Shown here: positions 51,167-60,660 of the stretch, one piece after another
Numbering within the stretch: position 1 is the stretch's first letter
How the letters are laid out: every line of letters starts with the position of its first letter
NCBI RefSeq assembly: GCF_003853645.1
Contig: NZ_QTPO01000024.1
Coordinates: 1-64,000 of the forward strand
Length of the DNA: 64,000 nt
From: Burkholderia sp. Bp9143
GTDB taxonomy: Bacteria > Pseudomonadota > Gammaproteobacteria > Burkholderiales > Burkholderiaceae
Reading direction: 5' to 3'
Program-made: the position numbers and the translations under genes
Notes under the pieces: generated by a model
What the model saw: only the letters and a program-made list of their open reading frames with translations
What the model was told of the DNA's origin: nothing
Databases searched by the model: none

Positions 51167-51421
51167 ATGTCACCGGACAATTTGCTTGATGCTTTGAAGG
51201 CCGTCGCCGAACAACGCTCGATCGGCGCCGACCAGTTGCGCACGATGCTCGACGACGAAGTGCGTGCTTTGTCGTCCGATGCCCGCGTGCACGACTACAT
51301 CCACGTGTTCGCGATTCGGCACCTGCGCGAACGGATGCGCAGACAGGACGAACTCGAGCGCGACACGCAGGCCAGTACGCCGCACAAGGAGCCGGATGCG
51401 AGTACCAGTCGCCGTCTGTGA
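51167..51421 (+). CDS. DUF3562 family small protein
   Basis: 84 residues, helical and charged: NLLDALKAVAEQRSIGADQL, then DDEVRALSSDARVHDYIHVF and HLRERMRRQDE, the DUF3562 layout common in Burkholderia. Function unknown. CAGGAG lies before the ATG. It precedes a chemoreceptor gene by 239 bp. Confidence 0.83.
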   Translation: MSPDNLLDALKAVAEQRSIGADQLRTMLDDEVRALSSDARVHDYIHVFAIRHLRERMRRQDELERDTQASTPHKEPDASTSRRL

Positions 51422-51660
51422 CGGCCGCCCGCCGCGGCCGGCGCCACCGGTGCTCCCGGATCGCGGCGGACCTTCGACCGATGCGCGTGCACTCGGCGCG
51501 GGCCACCGCCGCACGCGCCGAAACGCGCTCGCGCGCCGGCAGCGTCTTTCGTCATACGTTTCGTTGAAGTGACACGACGGCCTCAAGAAAGCGGCGCGGA
51601 TGCCGTTTACCCGGTGAATTCGTCCACCGGGCGTTCGCGCTCCCTTACCGAGTCGTTTCC

Positions 51661-53460
51661 ATGCTTTCGTCCATTCGCACCCGCATTCTTGCCGCGTGCG
51701 TCGCCATCGTCGTATTCGCGCTCGTCGCCACCACGCTGATCAACTATTTCATCGCGCACGCATACAACGACGACGCGATCGACCGCAACCTGACATCCGT
51801 CGCCAGCGGCCACGTGGTCGGCATCGGCGACTGGGTCGCGACCCGGAGCCGCATGATCGCGTCGCTGCAGGATGCCGCGCTGTCGCCCGATCCGCTGCCG
51901 GTGTTCAAGCAGATGGCTGCGGCCGGCGGCTTCACGAACGTCTACGCGGGCTATGCGGACAAGGTGTTCCGTTTCTCCGACCCGACCGGCATCCCGCCCG
52001 ACTACGACCCGACCGGCCGTCCGTGGTACAAGCAGGCCGCCCAGGCCGGCAAGCCGGTGGTCACGCCGCCGTACGTCGACGCGGGCACCGGCAACCTGGT
52101 CGTCACGTTCGCGGTGCCGATCCTGCGCGACGGTGCGCTGAAGGGCGTCGTCGCAGCCGACGTCACGATGGACAGCGTGATCGCGAACGTGAAGTCGATC
52201 CACCCGACGCCCGCGAGCTTCGGGATGTTGATCGACAGCAGCGGCCACGTCGTCGCGCATCCTGACGCGAAGCTCACGCTGAAGCCGGTCGCCGACGTGT
52301 CGCCCGACCTCGGCGGCATGAGCGCCGCGTCGCTGGCCGCGGCCGCCGTGCCGGTCGAAGTGCACGTCGGCGGCGACGCGAAGCTGGTGCGCGCGCGGGC
52401 CGTGCCGGGCACCGACTGGTACGCGCTGGTCCTGCTCGACAAATCGGAAGCGACGGCCGGGATGCGCTCGCTGCTGACCGCGTCGCTGATCACGCTGGTG
52501 GTGATCGTCGGCGTCGCGTCGCTGATCGTCGGCGCGATCACCACGACCGCGTTCCGCCGCCTGTCGCAGGTGCGCCAGGCTATGGCGTCGATCGGCTCGG
52601 GCACGGGCGACCTGACGCAGCGCCTGCCGGCCGACGGCCGCGACGAGGTGGCCGATATCGCGCGCTCGTTCAACAGCTTCGTCGACAAGCTGAACGACGT
52701 GATGCGGCAGATTCGCGACGCGAGCGAATCGGTGCGCACGGCCGCGAACGAAATCGCCGCGGGCAACCAGGACCTGTCGTCGCGCACCGAATCGGCGGCG
52801 GCGAGCCTCGAGGAAACGGCGGCATCGATGGAAGAAATCACCGCGACGGTCGGCCAGTCGGCAGCCGCTGCCGGCCAGGCCGACGAACGCGCGGCCGCGG
52901 CATCGCGGATCGCGTCGCACGGTGGCGTGGTCGTATCGGACGTCGTGTCGACGATGGGGAAGATCGAGGAAGCGTCGGGCCGGATCGGCGACATCATCGG
53001 CGTGATCGACGGGATCGCGTTCCAGACCAACATCCTCGCGCTGAACGCGGCCGTCGAAGCGGCGCGTGCCGGCGAGCAGGGCCGCGGCTTCGCGGTCGTC
53101 GCGCAGGAAGTGCGCAGTCTCGCGCAACGCAGCGCGCAGGCCGCACGCGAGGTGAAGGTGCTGGTCGAATCGACGGTGGCGAGCGTGTCGGCGGGGTCGG
53201 GGCAGGTGCGCCAGGCCGGCGATACGATGCGCGAGATCGTGTCGAACGTCGCCAACGTGACGACGATCATCTCCGAGATCACGCACGCGGCGAACGAGCA
53301 GACGCGCGGCATCCAGGAAGTGAACCGCGCGGTCACCCAGCTTGACGAAATGGTGCAGCAGAATGCGGCGCTCGTCGAACAGTCGACCGCGGCTGCGACC
53401 GCGCTGCAGACGCAGGCGAACGCGCTCGCGACGACGGTCGGGCAGTTCAAGGTTGCATGA
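51661..53460 (+). CDS. methyl-accepting chemotaxis protein
   Basis: 599 residues. A first membrane helix ([21 protein letters not shown]), a periplasmic dCache domain (about 35-270) with [35 protein letters not shown] and [15 protein letters not shown], a second helix ([20 protein letters not shown]), a HAMP linker and a long signalling coiled coil whose tip reads [20 protein letters not shown]. The dCache pattern with WYKQA resembles amino-acid-sensing receptors. No C-terminal CheR pentapeptide is present. Single gene; no che genes nearby. Confidence 0.94.
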   Translation: MLSSIRTRILAACVAIVVFALVATTLINYFIAHAYNDDAIDRNLTSVASGHVVGIGDWVATRSRMIASLQDAALSPDPLPVFKQMAAAGGFTNVYAGYADKVFRFSDPTGIPPDYDPTGRPWYKQAAQAGKPVVTPPYVDAGTGNLVVTFAVPILRDGALKGVVAADVTMDSVIANVKSIHPTPASFGMLIDSSGHVVAHPDAKLTLKPVADVSPDLGGMSAASLAAAAVPVEVHVGGDAKLVRARAVPGTDWYALVLLDKSEATAGMRSLLTASLITLVVIVGVASLIVGAITTTAFRRLSQVRQAMASIGSGTGDLTQRLPADGRDEVADIARSFNSFVDKLNDVMRQIRDASESVRTAANEIAAGNQDLSSRTESAAASLEETAASMEEITATVGQSAAAAGQADERAAAASRIASHGGVVVSDVVSTMGKIEEASGRIGDIIGVIDGIAFQTNILALNAAVEAARAGEQGRGFAVVAQEVRSLAQRSAQAAREVKVLVESTVASVSAGSGQVRQAGDTMREIVSNVANVTTIISEITHAANEQTRGIQEVNRAVTQLDEMVQQNAALVEQSTAAATALQTQANALATTVGQFKVA

Positions 53461-53504
53461 CCTGCATCGGTTGACGCAGGCCGGGCCGCTGCGCGCGGCG
53501 ATGC

Positions 53505-54479
53505 TCAGGCGCGGTCGCCGTCGCGCATCAGCGCAAGCCGGTTGTAGAGCGTCTTCAGGCTGATGCCGAGCGCTTTCGCGGCCTCTGGCTTGTTGCCGTC
53601 GAAGTGCTGCAGCGTCGCCGCGATGAAGCGCTGCTGCGCATGGTGCAGCGTCGCACCGAGCGGCAGCGCCATCGCGTCGTCCGACGTGTGGTCGGGCGGC
53701 ATCGCCGGCTTCGGCAGCGCGACGTCGATGCCGTCGTCCGCGAGGATGTACGCGCGCTCGATCGTGTTGTGCAGCTCGCGCACGTTGCCGGGCCACGAAT
53801 ACGCGCGCAGCGCGGCGATCGCCGCGTCGGTCAGCCGCTTGTGCGAACGGTGCCGCGCGTTGAGCGTATCGACGAACTCGTGCGCGATCGCCTCGACGTC
53901 GCCGTTGCGCTGGCGCAGCGGCGGCACATACAGCGCGAACGCGGCGAGACGGTAGAACAGATCCTCGCGCAGCCGCCCGTCGCGCACGGCTTCGGCCGGA
54001 TTGTGGCGGGTCGCCGACACGATGCGCACATCGAGCGGAATCGACTCGGTGCCGCCGACCCGCACGATCGCGTTCGATTCGAGCGCGCGCAGCAGCTTCA
54101 CCTGCAACGATGCGGGCATCTCCGCGATCTCGTCGAGCAGCAGCGTGCCGCCGCACGCGGCTTCGAAGAATCCCTCGCGTTGCGCGACCGCGCCGGTGAA
54201 GCTCCCTTTCTCGTGACCGAACAATTGCGCTTCGGCGATGTCCGCCGGAATCGCGCCGCAGTTGACCGGCACGAACGGCCCGTCGCATCGCGCGCTGAGG
54301 TCGTGCAGCCGGCGCGCGACGATATCCTTGCCGACCCCGCTTTCGCCGGCGATCATCACGCTGGCGCGGGTCGGAGCGATTTTCTCGATACGGCCGAGCA
54401 GCGTGCGCATCGCCGCGGAGCGGCCGGACAGCCGGCGCGCGTCGGCGCGCTGCTTCGGACGGTTTGCGGATTCAGCCAT
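53505..54479 (-). CDS. sigma-54-dependent AAA+ transcriptional activator without a receiver domain
   Basis: About 324 residues. AAA+ core: Walker A GESGVGKD, the sigma-54 contact loop as GSFTGA (usual GAFTGA), Walker B GGTLLLDEIAEM, and R-fingers in the LREDLFYRL region; a FIS-type helix-turn-helix (EAAKALGISLKTLYNRL) ends the chain. There is no N-terminal sensory domain, so activity must be set by another protein or by expression, as in PspF-like activators. The start is uncertain: 54479 was taken, with ATGs at 54518, 54527 and 54587 also in frame. It is divergent from the hybrid kinase gene. Confidence 0.9.
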   Translation of the reverse strand: MAESANRPKQRADARRLSGRSAAMRTLLGRIEKIAPTRASVMIAGESGVGKDIVARRLHDLSARCDGPFVPVNCGAIPADIAEAQLFGHEKGSFTGAVAQREGFFEAACGGTLLLDEIAEMPASLQVKLLRALESNAIVRVGGTESIPLDVRIVSATRHNPAEAVRDGRLREDLFYRLAAFALYVPPLRQRNGDVEAIAHEFVDTLNARHRSHKRLTDAAIAALRAYSWPGNVRELHNTIERAYILADDGIDVALPKPAMPPDHTSDDAMALPLGATLHHAQQRFIAATLQHFDGNKPEAAKALGISLKTLYNRLALMRDGDRA

Positions 54480-54883
54480 AGGCGTCAGCGGGCCGTTTTG
54501 AAAATCGGCATCGCGCATTCCCTTCATTGCAATATTTATATCGACAGAGAAACCGCACGGAAGGTGCCGGAATATAGAAATTTCCAATGTGCGATGCGAT
54601 GCGCGAAGAAATAGGCGATCGCCGGGGTACGAAGCCGATATGCGGCAGCCGATGCCTTTTTACAGCCGACGTCTGAAAAATCGAAAGCCGGCTGCAACCG
54701 CGCTCCGCGCAAACGTGGCAGGGCGGCCGGGCGACGCGGCGCGGCGGCACGTGCCGCGGGCTGCGCCGCGACATCGCCGGACGCCATGCCGCGGGTACGC
54801 GCGTTGCGGATCCTCCCAGGCTCGCCCGGTCCGCTTGACGGCATGCCGTCAAGCGACGGTCGCCGCGGCGATGCAGGGAAACG
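54480..54883. other. divergent upstream region of the sigma-54 activator and hybrid kinase genes
   Basis: 404 bp, including alternative starts of the activator. AT-rich around 54525-54560 (AATATTTATAT), a likely activator promoter. A long perfect palindrome lies at 54832-54855. No gene was supported. Confidence 0.55.
54832..54855. promoter_or_regulatory. 24-bp perfect palindrome before the hybrid kinase gene
   Basis: Each 12-bp arm reads CGCTTGACGGCA or its complement without any spacer. It is 28 bp before the ATG of the kinase gene and has no T tract, so an operator or a leader hairpin over the ribosome site is more likely than a terminator. Confidence 0.6.
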
Positions 54884-56851
54884 ATGAGGACCTTTACCCA
54901 TGAGCTGTTCCGGCAGGGCGCATGGGTCGTGCTGGCCGTCGGGCTGGCGTCCGCGCTGCAGGCGTGGGCGATTCACGTCGTCGGCATGCATGCACCGTTT
55001 GCGCCGCTGCCTTTCTACGTCGGCGTCGCGGCTGCGGCCTGGCTGACGTCGTTCGGCGGCGGCCTGGCCGCGACCGCCGCGAGCGTGGCCGTGATCGGGG
55101 CGTTGTGGTGGCGCGATGTGCCGCTGCCCGCGTTGCTCGCCCAGGCCGGCGCCTTCGTCGCGATCAGTTTCGTCGAATGCGCGCTCGTGATGGCCGTCAA
55201 GCCGCTGCTCGCAAACGATCGGCTGCGCGGGGCCGAGGATGCCGAAGGAGGCGACGCACGCGCGCCGCGCCGCGAACCGGCGCCCGCGGCGCGCTCGCTC
55301 GACGACATCCTGCTGCGCCGCGTGGTCGATGCATCGCCCGACGCGATCGTCGGCGTCGATGCGGTACGGCGGATCACGAGCTGGAACCCGGCTGCGCGGC
55401 GCCTGTTCGGCGTCGACGTCGCGGCGGTGATCGGGCACGACGTCACGACGCTGATCGCGCCGCGCTGGCTGCGATTGCATCCGGTTCCCGCATCGTTCAC
55501 GAACGCGCGCGCACTAGCCGGCCCGCTCGACATCCTGTGTCTGCGCCACGACGGCGGCCGCTTTCGCGCGACCTTCGCGGCGGCACCGATCGTCGACGCG
55601 CAAGGCACCTGCACTGGCCTGTCGCTGACGCTGCGCGAGGCGCACGAACGCCGCCGCGACGAGCGGCGCGACCTGCGTTCGTTGCGTGGTGCCCGTGACG
55701 CGCGCGTGCAGGCCGACGAGTCGAACCGGCTGAAGGACGAACTGCTGGCCACCGTATCGCATGAACTGCGCACGCCGCTGAACGTGATCTACGGCTGGGT
55801 CGAGGTGCTGCGCAGCGCCGACGGCCAGGGTTTCGCTCCCCAGGCGATCGATGCGATCGATCGCAGCGCGCGGTCGCTGTCGCGGATGGTCGGCGACCTG
55901 CTCGACGCCTCGTCGCTCGCGACGGGCCGGATGCGGCTCGAGCGCGCGCCCGTCGATCTCGTGCGCGTCGTGCGCGAAGCGGTGCGCGGCCTCGGTTCGA
56001 CCGCGGAGGCGAACGGTCTCGAACTGTCGACCGAGTGCGCGATGTCCAACTGCGTGATCTCCGCGGACGGCGAGCGCGTGCGCCAGGTGCTGTCGAACCT
56101 GCTGTCGAACGCGATCAAGTTCACGCCGCCGGGCGGCCGCATCAAGGTGTCGCTGACCCGGGCCGGCGCGCGCGTGCGGCTGTCGGTCGCCGATACGGGC
56201 CAGGGCATTTCCGCGGAACGCCTGCCGCATCTGTTCGATACGTTCAACCGTCCGGAAGGCGCATCCGCGTCGCCGAAGCGTGGCCTGGGGCTCGGCCTGT
56301 CGATCGTGCGCAACATCGCACGGCTGCACGGCGGCGAGGTCACGGCGGCGAGCGCAGGCGCCGGGCGCGGCACGACCGTGACCGTGATGCTGCCGGTGGA
56401 CTGGGGCGCCGACGATCTGAACGGCCAGCCGTTACGGCCGAGCGGTGCGTCGACGGCGGTCGCGCTCGATGGCCAGCGCGTGCTGGTGGTCGATGACGAT
56501 GCGACGTCGCGCGCGAGCCTCGCGGCAGCGCTCGAAACGCTGGGCGCCCAGGTGTCGACCGCGCAATCGGGGCACGACGCGCTCGACGTGGTCGCGCGGC
56601 AGCACCCGAGCGTCGTGCTGTCCGATCTCGCGATGCCGGACGGCGACGGCTTCTGGCTGCTCGACCACATCCGCCATTTGCCGGACGGCGCCGGGCATCT
56701 GCCCGTCGTCGCGGTGACCGCGCATGCGGGTACCGCGGACCGGAACCGCGTGATGGCCGCCGGTTTCGACGCATATCTGTGCAAGCCGGTCGACATGCCG
56801 ACGCTGGCCGGCGTGATCGTCGACGTGTCGCCCGCCGGACGGCGCCGCTGA
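54884..56851 (+). CDS. hybrid sensor histidine kinase with C-terminal receiver
   Basis: 655 residues. Hydrophobic N-terminal region with about four membrane helices (residues 10-110), a PAS domain (RVVDASPDAIVGVDAVRRITSWNPAARRLFG), HisKA with the phospho-histidine in TVSHELRTPLNVIYGWVEVL, HATPase with NLLSNAIKFTPPGG, VADTGQGIS and GLGLGLSIVRNIARLHGG, and a receiver (VLVVDDDATSRASLAAAL, Asp in VVLSDLAMPDGDGF, Lys in YLCKPVD). The fused receiver suggests phosphorelay or internal control. AGGGAA precedes the ATG. A 24-bp palindrome lies just upstream. Confidence 0.93.
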   Translation: MRTFTHELFRQGAWVVLAVGLASALQAWAIHVVGMHAPFAPLPFYVGVAAAAWLTSFGGGLAATAASVAVIGALWWRDVPLPALLAQAGAFVAISFVECALVMAVKPLLANDRLRGAEDAEGGDARAPRREPAPAARSLDDILLRRVVDASPDAIVGVDAVRRITSWNPAARRLFGVDVAAVIGHDVTTLIAPRWLRLHPVPASFTNARALAGPLDILCLRHDGGRFRATFAAAPIVDAQGTCTGLSLTLREAHERRRDERRDLRSLRGARDARVQADESNRLKDELLATVSHELRTPLNVIYGWVEVLRSADGQGFAPQAIDAIDRSARSLSRMVGDLLDASSLATGRMRLERAPVDLVRVVREAVRGLGSTAEANGLELSTECAMSNCVISADGERVRQVLSNLLSNAIKFTPPGGRIKVSLTRAGARVRLSVADTGQGISAERLPHLFDTFNRPEGASASPKRGLGLGLSIVRNIARLHGGEVTAASAGAGRGTTVTVMLPVDWGADDLNGQPLRPSGASTAVALDGQRVLVVDDDATSRASLAAALETLGAQVSTAQSGHDALDVVARQHPSVVLSDLAMPDGDGFWLLDHIRHLPDGAGHLPVVAVTAHAGTADRNRVMAAGFDAYLCKPVDMPTLAGVIVDVSPAGRRR

Positions 56852-57133
56852 CGCACGGCGGCCTCCGCAACGCCACCGGGCGGCACGATGAGGGATCGAA
56901 CACCACGCATCGCGACGCCAGCGACATCGACGTGCAGGCGCACGACCGCGTGGCCGCATGGCCGAGTTGACGGACAGCATGCCCGACGCGCGGCAACGCG
57001 CGACCGCGATTTCGGTCGTGCACGACGTCGACGGTATGCGCGGCGTGCGCGACAGGCTGCGGATCCGCCGACGGAAGTAACGCGATGCGCGGGCAAGCGT
57101 CGGGCCGATCGGTCGCCCGATACGGAGGTCAGG

Positions 57134-57784
57134 ATGAAAACGAACGACAGGCACTCGTGCCGATCCGTCGCGTTTGCCGGCACCGCGTCCATGCTGGTAT
57201 CGGGCGTGCTCGCGGTGTTCGGCGTGCCGGCATTCGCGCCGGCGCAGGCCCAGGCCCAGGCGCCGCCGGCATCGTCCGTTCATGTCGCGCCGGGCGTCGT
57301 CCGTCCCGGCGCGACTGCCGACGAGGCGGACATGACGCGGCGGCCGACCGGCATCGACGCCGAATTCGTCGACAAGGCCGGCATCGTCTGCAAGACGGAG
57401 CTGCAGGCGAGCCAGCTCGCGCTCGATCGGTCGTCGAATCCGGACGTGAAGGCCTTCGCACGCCGGATGGTCGACGATCACGTTCGCATGACCGCGGAAT
57501 TGCGCCGGCTCGGCGCGCAAAAGGGCTTGCCCGTGCAGGCGCGCATGCTGGTCGATCCGGCGGTGACGACGCTGCGAAGCATGAATGGCCGTGCCTTCGA
57601 CAAGGAGTACATCGAGCTGGCGGGACCGAACGCGCACGAGGCGGCGATCAGGCTCTACGAAGCCGAAGCGCGCGATGGCCACGATCCGCAGCTTCGCGCA
57701 TTCGCGGCGGACACGCTGCCGACGCTGAAGGCGCACCTGGGCGCCGCGCGCAAGCTCGAGCGTTCGATCGCGGCCGCGCGCTGA
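57134..57784 (+). CDS. DUF4142 periplasmic protein
   Basis: 216 residues. Signal peptide ending near FAPAQAQA, a linker, and a DUF4142 helical bundle: DAEFVDKAGIVCKTELQASQLAL, NPDVKAFARRMVDDHVRM, AFDKEYIELAGPNAHEAAIRLYE and LPTLKAHLGAARKLE. Ferritin-like folds of this family are of unknown function and often stress-linked. The ATG at 57134 follows CAGG. Convergent with the PRC-barrel gene. Confidence 0.87.
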   Translation: MKTNDRHSCRSVAFAGTASMLVSGVLAVFGVPAFAPAQAQAQAPPASSVHVAPGVVRPGATADEADMTRRPTGIDAEFVDKAGIVCKTELQASQLALDRSSNPDVKAFARRMVDDHVRMTAELRRLGAQKGLPVQARMLVDPAVTTLRSMNGRAFDKEYIELAGPNAHEAAIRLYEAEARDGHDPQLRAFAADTLPTLKAHLGAARKLERSIAAAR

Positions 57785-57810
57785 TCCGCACGGGCGAACC
57801 CGCACGTCCG

Positions 57811-58311
57811 TCAGTGCGGCCGCGTATCGCTGTCCGGGCCGTCCGGCGACGCCTCGTATGGCGGCGAGTCGAGCGCCGTTTCGCCTTCCTCGATCAGCCA
57901 GTACGGCGATGCACCGTAGTACGCGTGCAGCCCCTCGGCCCAGGCGGGATCGGCCATCGTCGGCCAGCGGTCCTGCTCGAAGCCCGGCGCGTCGCGCACG
58001 CGCTCGGTCGAAACGGGCAGCACGAAGCAGCGGCGCTCGGCATCGAGCGTCAGCACGTTCCACGGCACCGCGAGCAGCTTGTCGCCGATCCCGGGCAACC
58101 CGCCCGACGACACGACCGCATACGCGATCCGGCCCGAGCGGACATCGAGCATGATGTTCGTGACCTTGCCGATGTCGTCGCCGTCGATCGTCAGCACGCG
58201 ATCGTCTTCCAGCGTGCCGGCGGCCATCACGTCCGGCCCGGGGCCGCCGGCCGAACGGCCGCGGTCGCCGACGATGCGCGCCTGCGTGCGCGACGGTCTG
58301 TCCGTTGTCAT
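57811..58311 (-). CDS. PRC-barrel domain protein
   Basis: 166 residues. MAAGTLEDDRVLTIDGDDIGKVTNIMLDVRSGRIAYAVVSSGGLPGIGDKLLAVPW is a complete PRC barrel (residues about 45-105), followed by a C-terminal part with a second aromatic-rich segment (YYGASPYWLIEEGE). PRC barrels bind RNA or proteins; here the role is unknown. CAGGAGA precedes the ATG. It may share a transcript with the CBS protein gene 67 bp upstream. Confidence 0.87.
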   Translation of the reverse strand: MTTDRPSRTQARIVGDRGRSAGGPGPDVMAAGTLEDDRVLTIDGDDIGKVTNIMLDVRSGRIAYAVVSSGGLPGIGDKLLAVPWNVLTLDAERRCFVLPVSTERVRDAPGFEQDRWPTMADPAWAEGLHAYYGASPYWLIEEGETALDSPPYEASPDGPDSDTRPH

Positions 58312-58378
58312 TGCTGTTCTCCTGGTCGAGGCGGCGCGGCATACGCGGCGCGCGGGCCGCACGGGTGAGGGCAGCCGA

Positions 58379-58810
58379 TCAGCGGCGACGCGGCAGGGAC
58401 ACGTCCTCGAGCGTATTCGCCAGCTCGTCGCGTGCCGGGCCGCCCGCGCGTGTCGCGATGTCGCCCAGCGACACGATGCCGACGATCTGGCGGTTGGCGT
58501 CGAGCACCGGCATCCGGTGCAGCTGCACGTCGGCCATCCGTTGCTGCACGTCGCCGACGCCGTCGTCCTCCACGCACCACTGCACCGGCGCGGATGCGAC
58601 GACCTTCACCGGGGTATCGGGCGCATGCCCGTGCGACAGCGCGCGCACCGCGAGGTCGCGGTCCGTCACGATCGCGACGAGCTCGGCGCCGTCGCAGACG
58701 GGCAGCACGCCGATGTCGAAGCGCTGCATCAATTCGGCCGCATGGCGAATCGTGTCGGTCGGCGCGACGCACACCACGTCGCGCGACATGATTTCGTTGA
58801 CGCGATACAT
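58379..58810 (-). CDS. CBS-domain protein
   Basis: 143 residues, a pair of CBS motifs: VNEIMSRDVVCVAPTDTIRHAAELMQRFDIGVLPVCDGAELVAIVTDRDLAVRAL and VGDVQQRMADVQLHRMPVLDANRQIVGIVSLGDIATR. Such stand-alone pairs bind adenine nucleotides and may sense energy charge. AAGGAGG precedes the ATG. Same strand as the PRC-barrel gene, likely an operon; its neighbours are other stress-type genes. Confidence 0.92.
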   Translation of the reverse strand: MYRVNEIMSRDVVCVAPTDTIRHAAELMQRFDIGVLPVCDGAELVAIVTDRDLAVRALSHGHAPDTPVKVVASAPVQWCVEDDGVGDVQQRMADVQLHRMPVLDANRQIVGIVSLGDIATRAGGPARDELANTLEDVSLPRRR

Positions 58811-58965
58811 GAACGCCTCCTTCGTGAGCGAGACGATGCGGAAGCAGGACGCGTGCCGCGTTCAATCGGCACACGGAGGGCTTGCGCGGCCGGGCCACGG
58901 AGAAATTTGCCAGCCGGCTTGTACATCTTCCACGGCGGCAGCCGCGGCCGGGTTGCGAGCAACGC

Positions 58966-59085
58966 TCAGTGGCCGACGCCCGTCATCACGACGATTGCCA
59001 GGACCAGCGCGCTCTCGATCGCGGCCAGCGCCGCGACACCCGCGGCGCCGCTGACTTCGTGCCATGCACGTTCGATGCATTTCAT
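58966..59085 (-). CDS. 39-residue single-helix membrane miniprotein
   Basis: An ATG at 59085 behind GGAGTG opens 39 codons: MKCIERAWHEVSGAAG, then a hydrophobic helix VAALAAIESALVLAIVVMTG, ending VGH. Charges at the N-terminus and the helix length suit a single-pass inner-membrane protein. GC-rich third positions and the ribosome site support it. Such miniproteins often regulate membrane enzymes; no family recognised. It lies 155 bp upstream of the CBS gene on the same strand. Confidence 0.68.
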   Translation of the reverse strand: MKCIERAWHEVSGAAGVAALAAIESALVLAIVVMTGVGH

Positions 59086-59150
59086 CAGTTCACTCCAGTT
59101 GGGCCGGCCCGGCGCTGCGCTGCCGCGCATCGCGGGCCGGGGTGCCGCCG

Positions 59151-59399
59151 TCAGCCGTGATCGCGGGGCGGTGGGGGCGCGTCGGGCGCGCGACGTTCGC
59201 GTTCGCCGGACGGCCTGGCGGGGTCGATGCGAGTCGCGCCGCCGACGGCGGGCGGATCGCTGGCCGGGAACGACTCCTCGAGTCCTTCGTCGATGCGCTC
59301 TTCCGTCTTGTCATCGGACGGCTTGCGCGACGCGGCGCAGAGGAGCGGGCCGGCAGCCGGTGACACGGCGTCGCGGCAACCGGGGGCGTAAACGGTCAT
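59151..59399 (-). CDS. small conserved Burkholderia-type protein
   Basis: 82 residues, hydrophilic and probably disordered. The central DDKTEERIDEGLEESFPASDPPA matches a short motif (EESFPASDPP) found in many small proteobacterial proteins of unknown function. AGGAGG lies ahead of the ATG at 59399. It is in line with the miniprotein gene 65 bp downstream. Confidence 0.78.
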   Translation of the reverse strand: MTVYAPGCRDAVSPAAGPLLCAASRKPSDDKTEERIDEGLEESFPASDPPAVGGATRIDPARPSGERERRAPDAPPPPRDHG

Positions 59400-59541
59400 G
59401 ATCGAACCTCCTTACGGGTAACGACGGGCGCAAGCGCCATGCCCGTGCAGCCCGGGCGGCATGACGCCTGTAGCCGTCGAGCCGGCCGGGCTGGCGGACA
59501 CATGGCCCGCCAGCCGCCGGCGTGGACGAGAGGACATCGTG

Positions 59542-59841
59542 ATGAATGAACCCAGGGAAAGGATACGTTACGACGCGAACGTGTGCGGCGGCGATTTCAG
59601 TCATGTGCGTGAGCGTTTCGACATATGGAAGCGCGAATCGCGGGCCCATCGACCCGAGCGGCGCATGTTCGACGGGAAGGGCGAGGTTCGCGGGCTGAAC
59701 CATGCCGTCTACGCGGGGCCGGAAAGCGCACGGCGGGCGCTGGTCGCGCGATGCGCGACGTCCGATCCGTTCGCGCTCGCAGTGGGGCCCGCCGCCGATG
59801 GGTGCATCCTGTGGCTGGTGATGGCGGCTTGCGACGCATGA
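59542..59841 (+). CDS. small protein of unknown function
   Basis: 99 residues: NEPRERIRYDANVCGGDFSH, a mid segment VRGLNHAVYAGPESARRALV, and a C-terminal hydrophobic WLVMAACDA. Soluble, slightly basic; the ATG at 59542 follows GAGAGG. Family not recognised. Confidence 0.68.
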   Translation: MNEPRERIRYDANVCGGDFSHVRERFDIWKRESRAHRPERRMFDGKGEVRGLNHAVYAGPESARRALVARCATSDPFALAVGPAADGCILWLVMAACDA

Positions 59842-59932
59842 TCGGGTGCGCGGTCGCCCGGCCGGGCAGGCACGTCGCTTGCGTACGCTCGCCGCGCCAA
59901 TCGACACGCGCGAGCCGCCGCGCAGGAGTGCG

Positions 59933-60121
59933 ATGAATATGCGATCCATGCTGCACCGTCCCGAACCGACGCCCGATGTCGATCCCGATCCGGCGCTGCC
60001 TGAGCACGACGATCCGGTCGATCCGCCCGTGCCCCCAGGCCTGCCGCAGGGCGATCCGCCGTCGCGGCCGCCGCCGATCCGGATGCCGGGCGGGCGCAGC
60101 GAACCGCGGCCGGCCGCGTGA
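59933..60121 (+). CDS. proline-rich small protein
   Basis: 62 residues, about one third proline (PEPTPDVDPDPALPEHDD, then PVDPPVPPGLPQGDPPSRP), acidic in the middle and basic at the end, so disordered. AGGAG lies before the ATG at 59933. It is followed closely by the next small gene. Unknown function. Confidence 0.68.
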   Translation: MNMRSMLHRPEPTPDVDPDPALPEHDDPVDPPVPPGLPQGDPPSRPPPIRMPGGRSEPRPAA

Positions 60122-60141
60122 TCACTGAAAGGAGGACCATC

Positions 60142-60453
60142 ATGGACATTCACGTGCAATCGCCGGACAAGCGCGCGATCGCTCAGGTGCTGGGCCGCTA
60201 TTTCGAGTCGCGTTCGTTGCGCTATCACATCGAGGAGTTGCCGGGCGGCGTGCTGCATATCGGCTTTCGCGCGAGCGGCCGCCCGGTCGCCGTCACCGTG
60301 TCGTTCGACGACACCGCCTACGACACCTACACGCACTGGGACGCAAGCCAGAAGCAGCTCGCGCTCGGACGCCTCGCGGACGGCTTCTCGCGCATGATGG
60401 CGAAGCGCAGCCCGGCCGCGCTCGCGGGCGACTATCACGTCGAGCGTTTCTGA
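60142..60453 (+). CDS. small alpha/beta protein of unknown function
   Basis: 103 residues: DIHVQSPDKRAIAQVLGRYF, RYHIEELPGGVLHIGFRASG, AVTVSFDDTAYDTY, then a helix KQLALGRLADGFSRMMAKR. AAAGGAGG precedes the ATG at 60142. The beta-strand-rich core with one flanking helix suggests a compact folded domain. Family not recognised; it is 20 bp behind the proline-rich gene and may be co-transcribed. Confidence 0.75.
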   Translation: MDIHVQSPDKRAIAQVLGRYFESRSLRYHIEELPGGVLHIGFRASGRPVAVTVSFDDTAYDTYTHWDASQKQLALGRLADGFSRMMAKRSPAALAGDYHVERF

Positions 60454-60660
60454 TTCCGCAACCCTGCGCCGGTTCGTACCGGAATGCGGCAAAGTGCCCG
60501 TGCTCAACGGGCGCTTTGCGGCTTCGCGTGCGCCGGCGTAGGATGTTCACAATTCAGCGCACGCTACGTTCGCGCCGTCGGCTGCCCGCCGTTGCAGCCG
60601 ATCAGGCTGCGACGCGCTTTCCCTCAGGTTCGTTTCGTGCAACCGACGGAGACCGCCTTG

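Noticed and set aside
54835..54852. TTGAC...GTCAA as a fourth FNR box
   Set aside because: Half-site spacing is 8, not 4, and there is no -10 at the spacing shared by the other three boxes.
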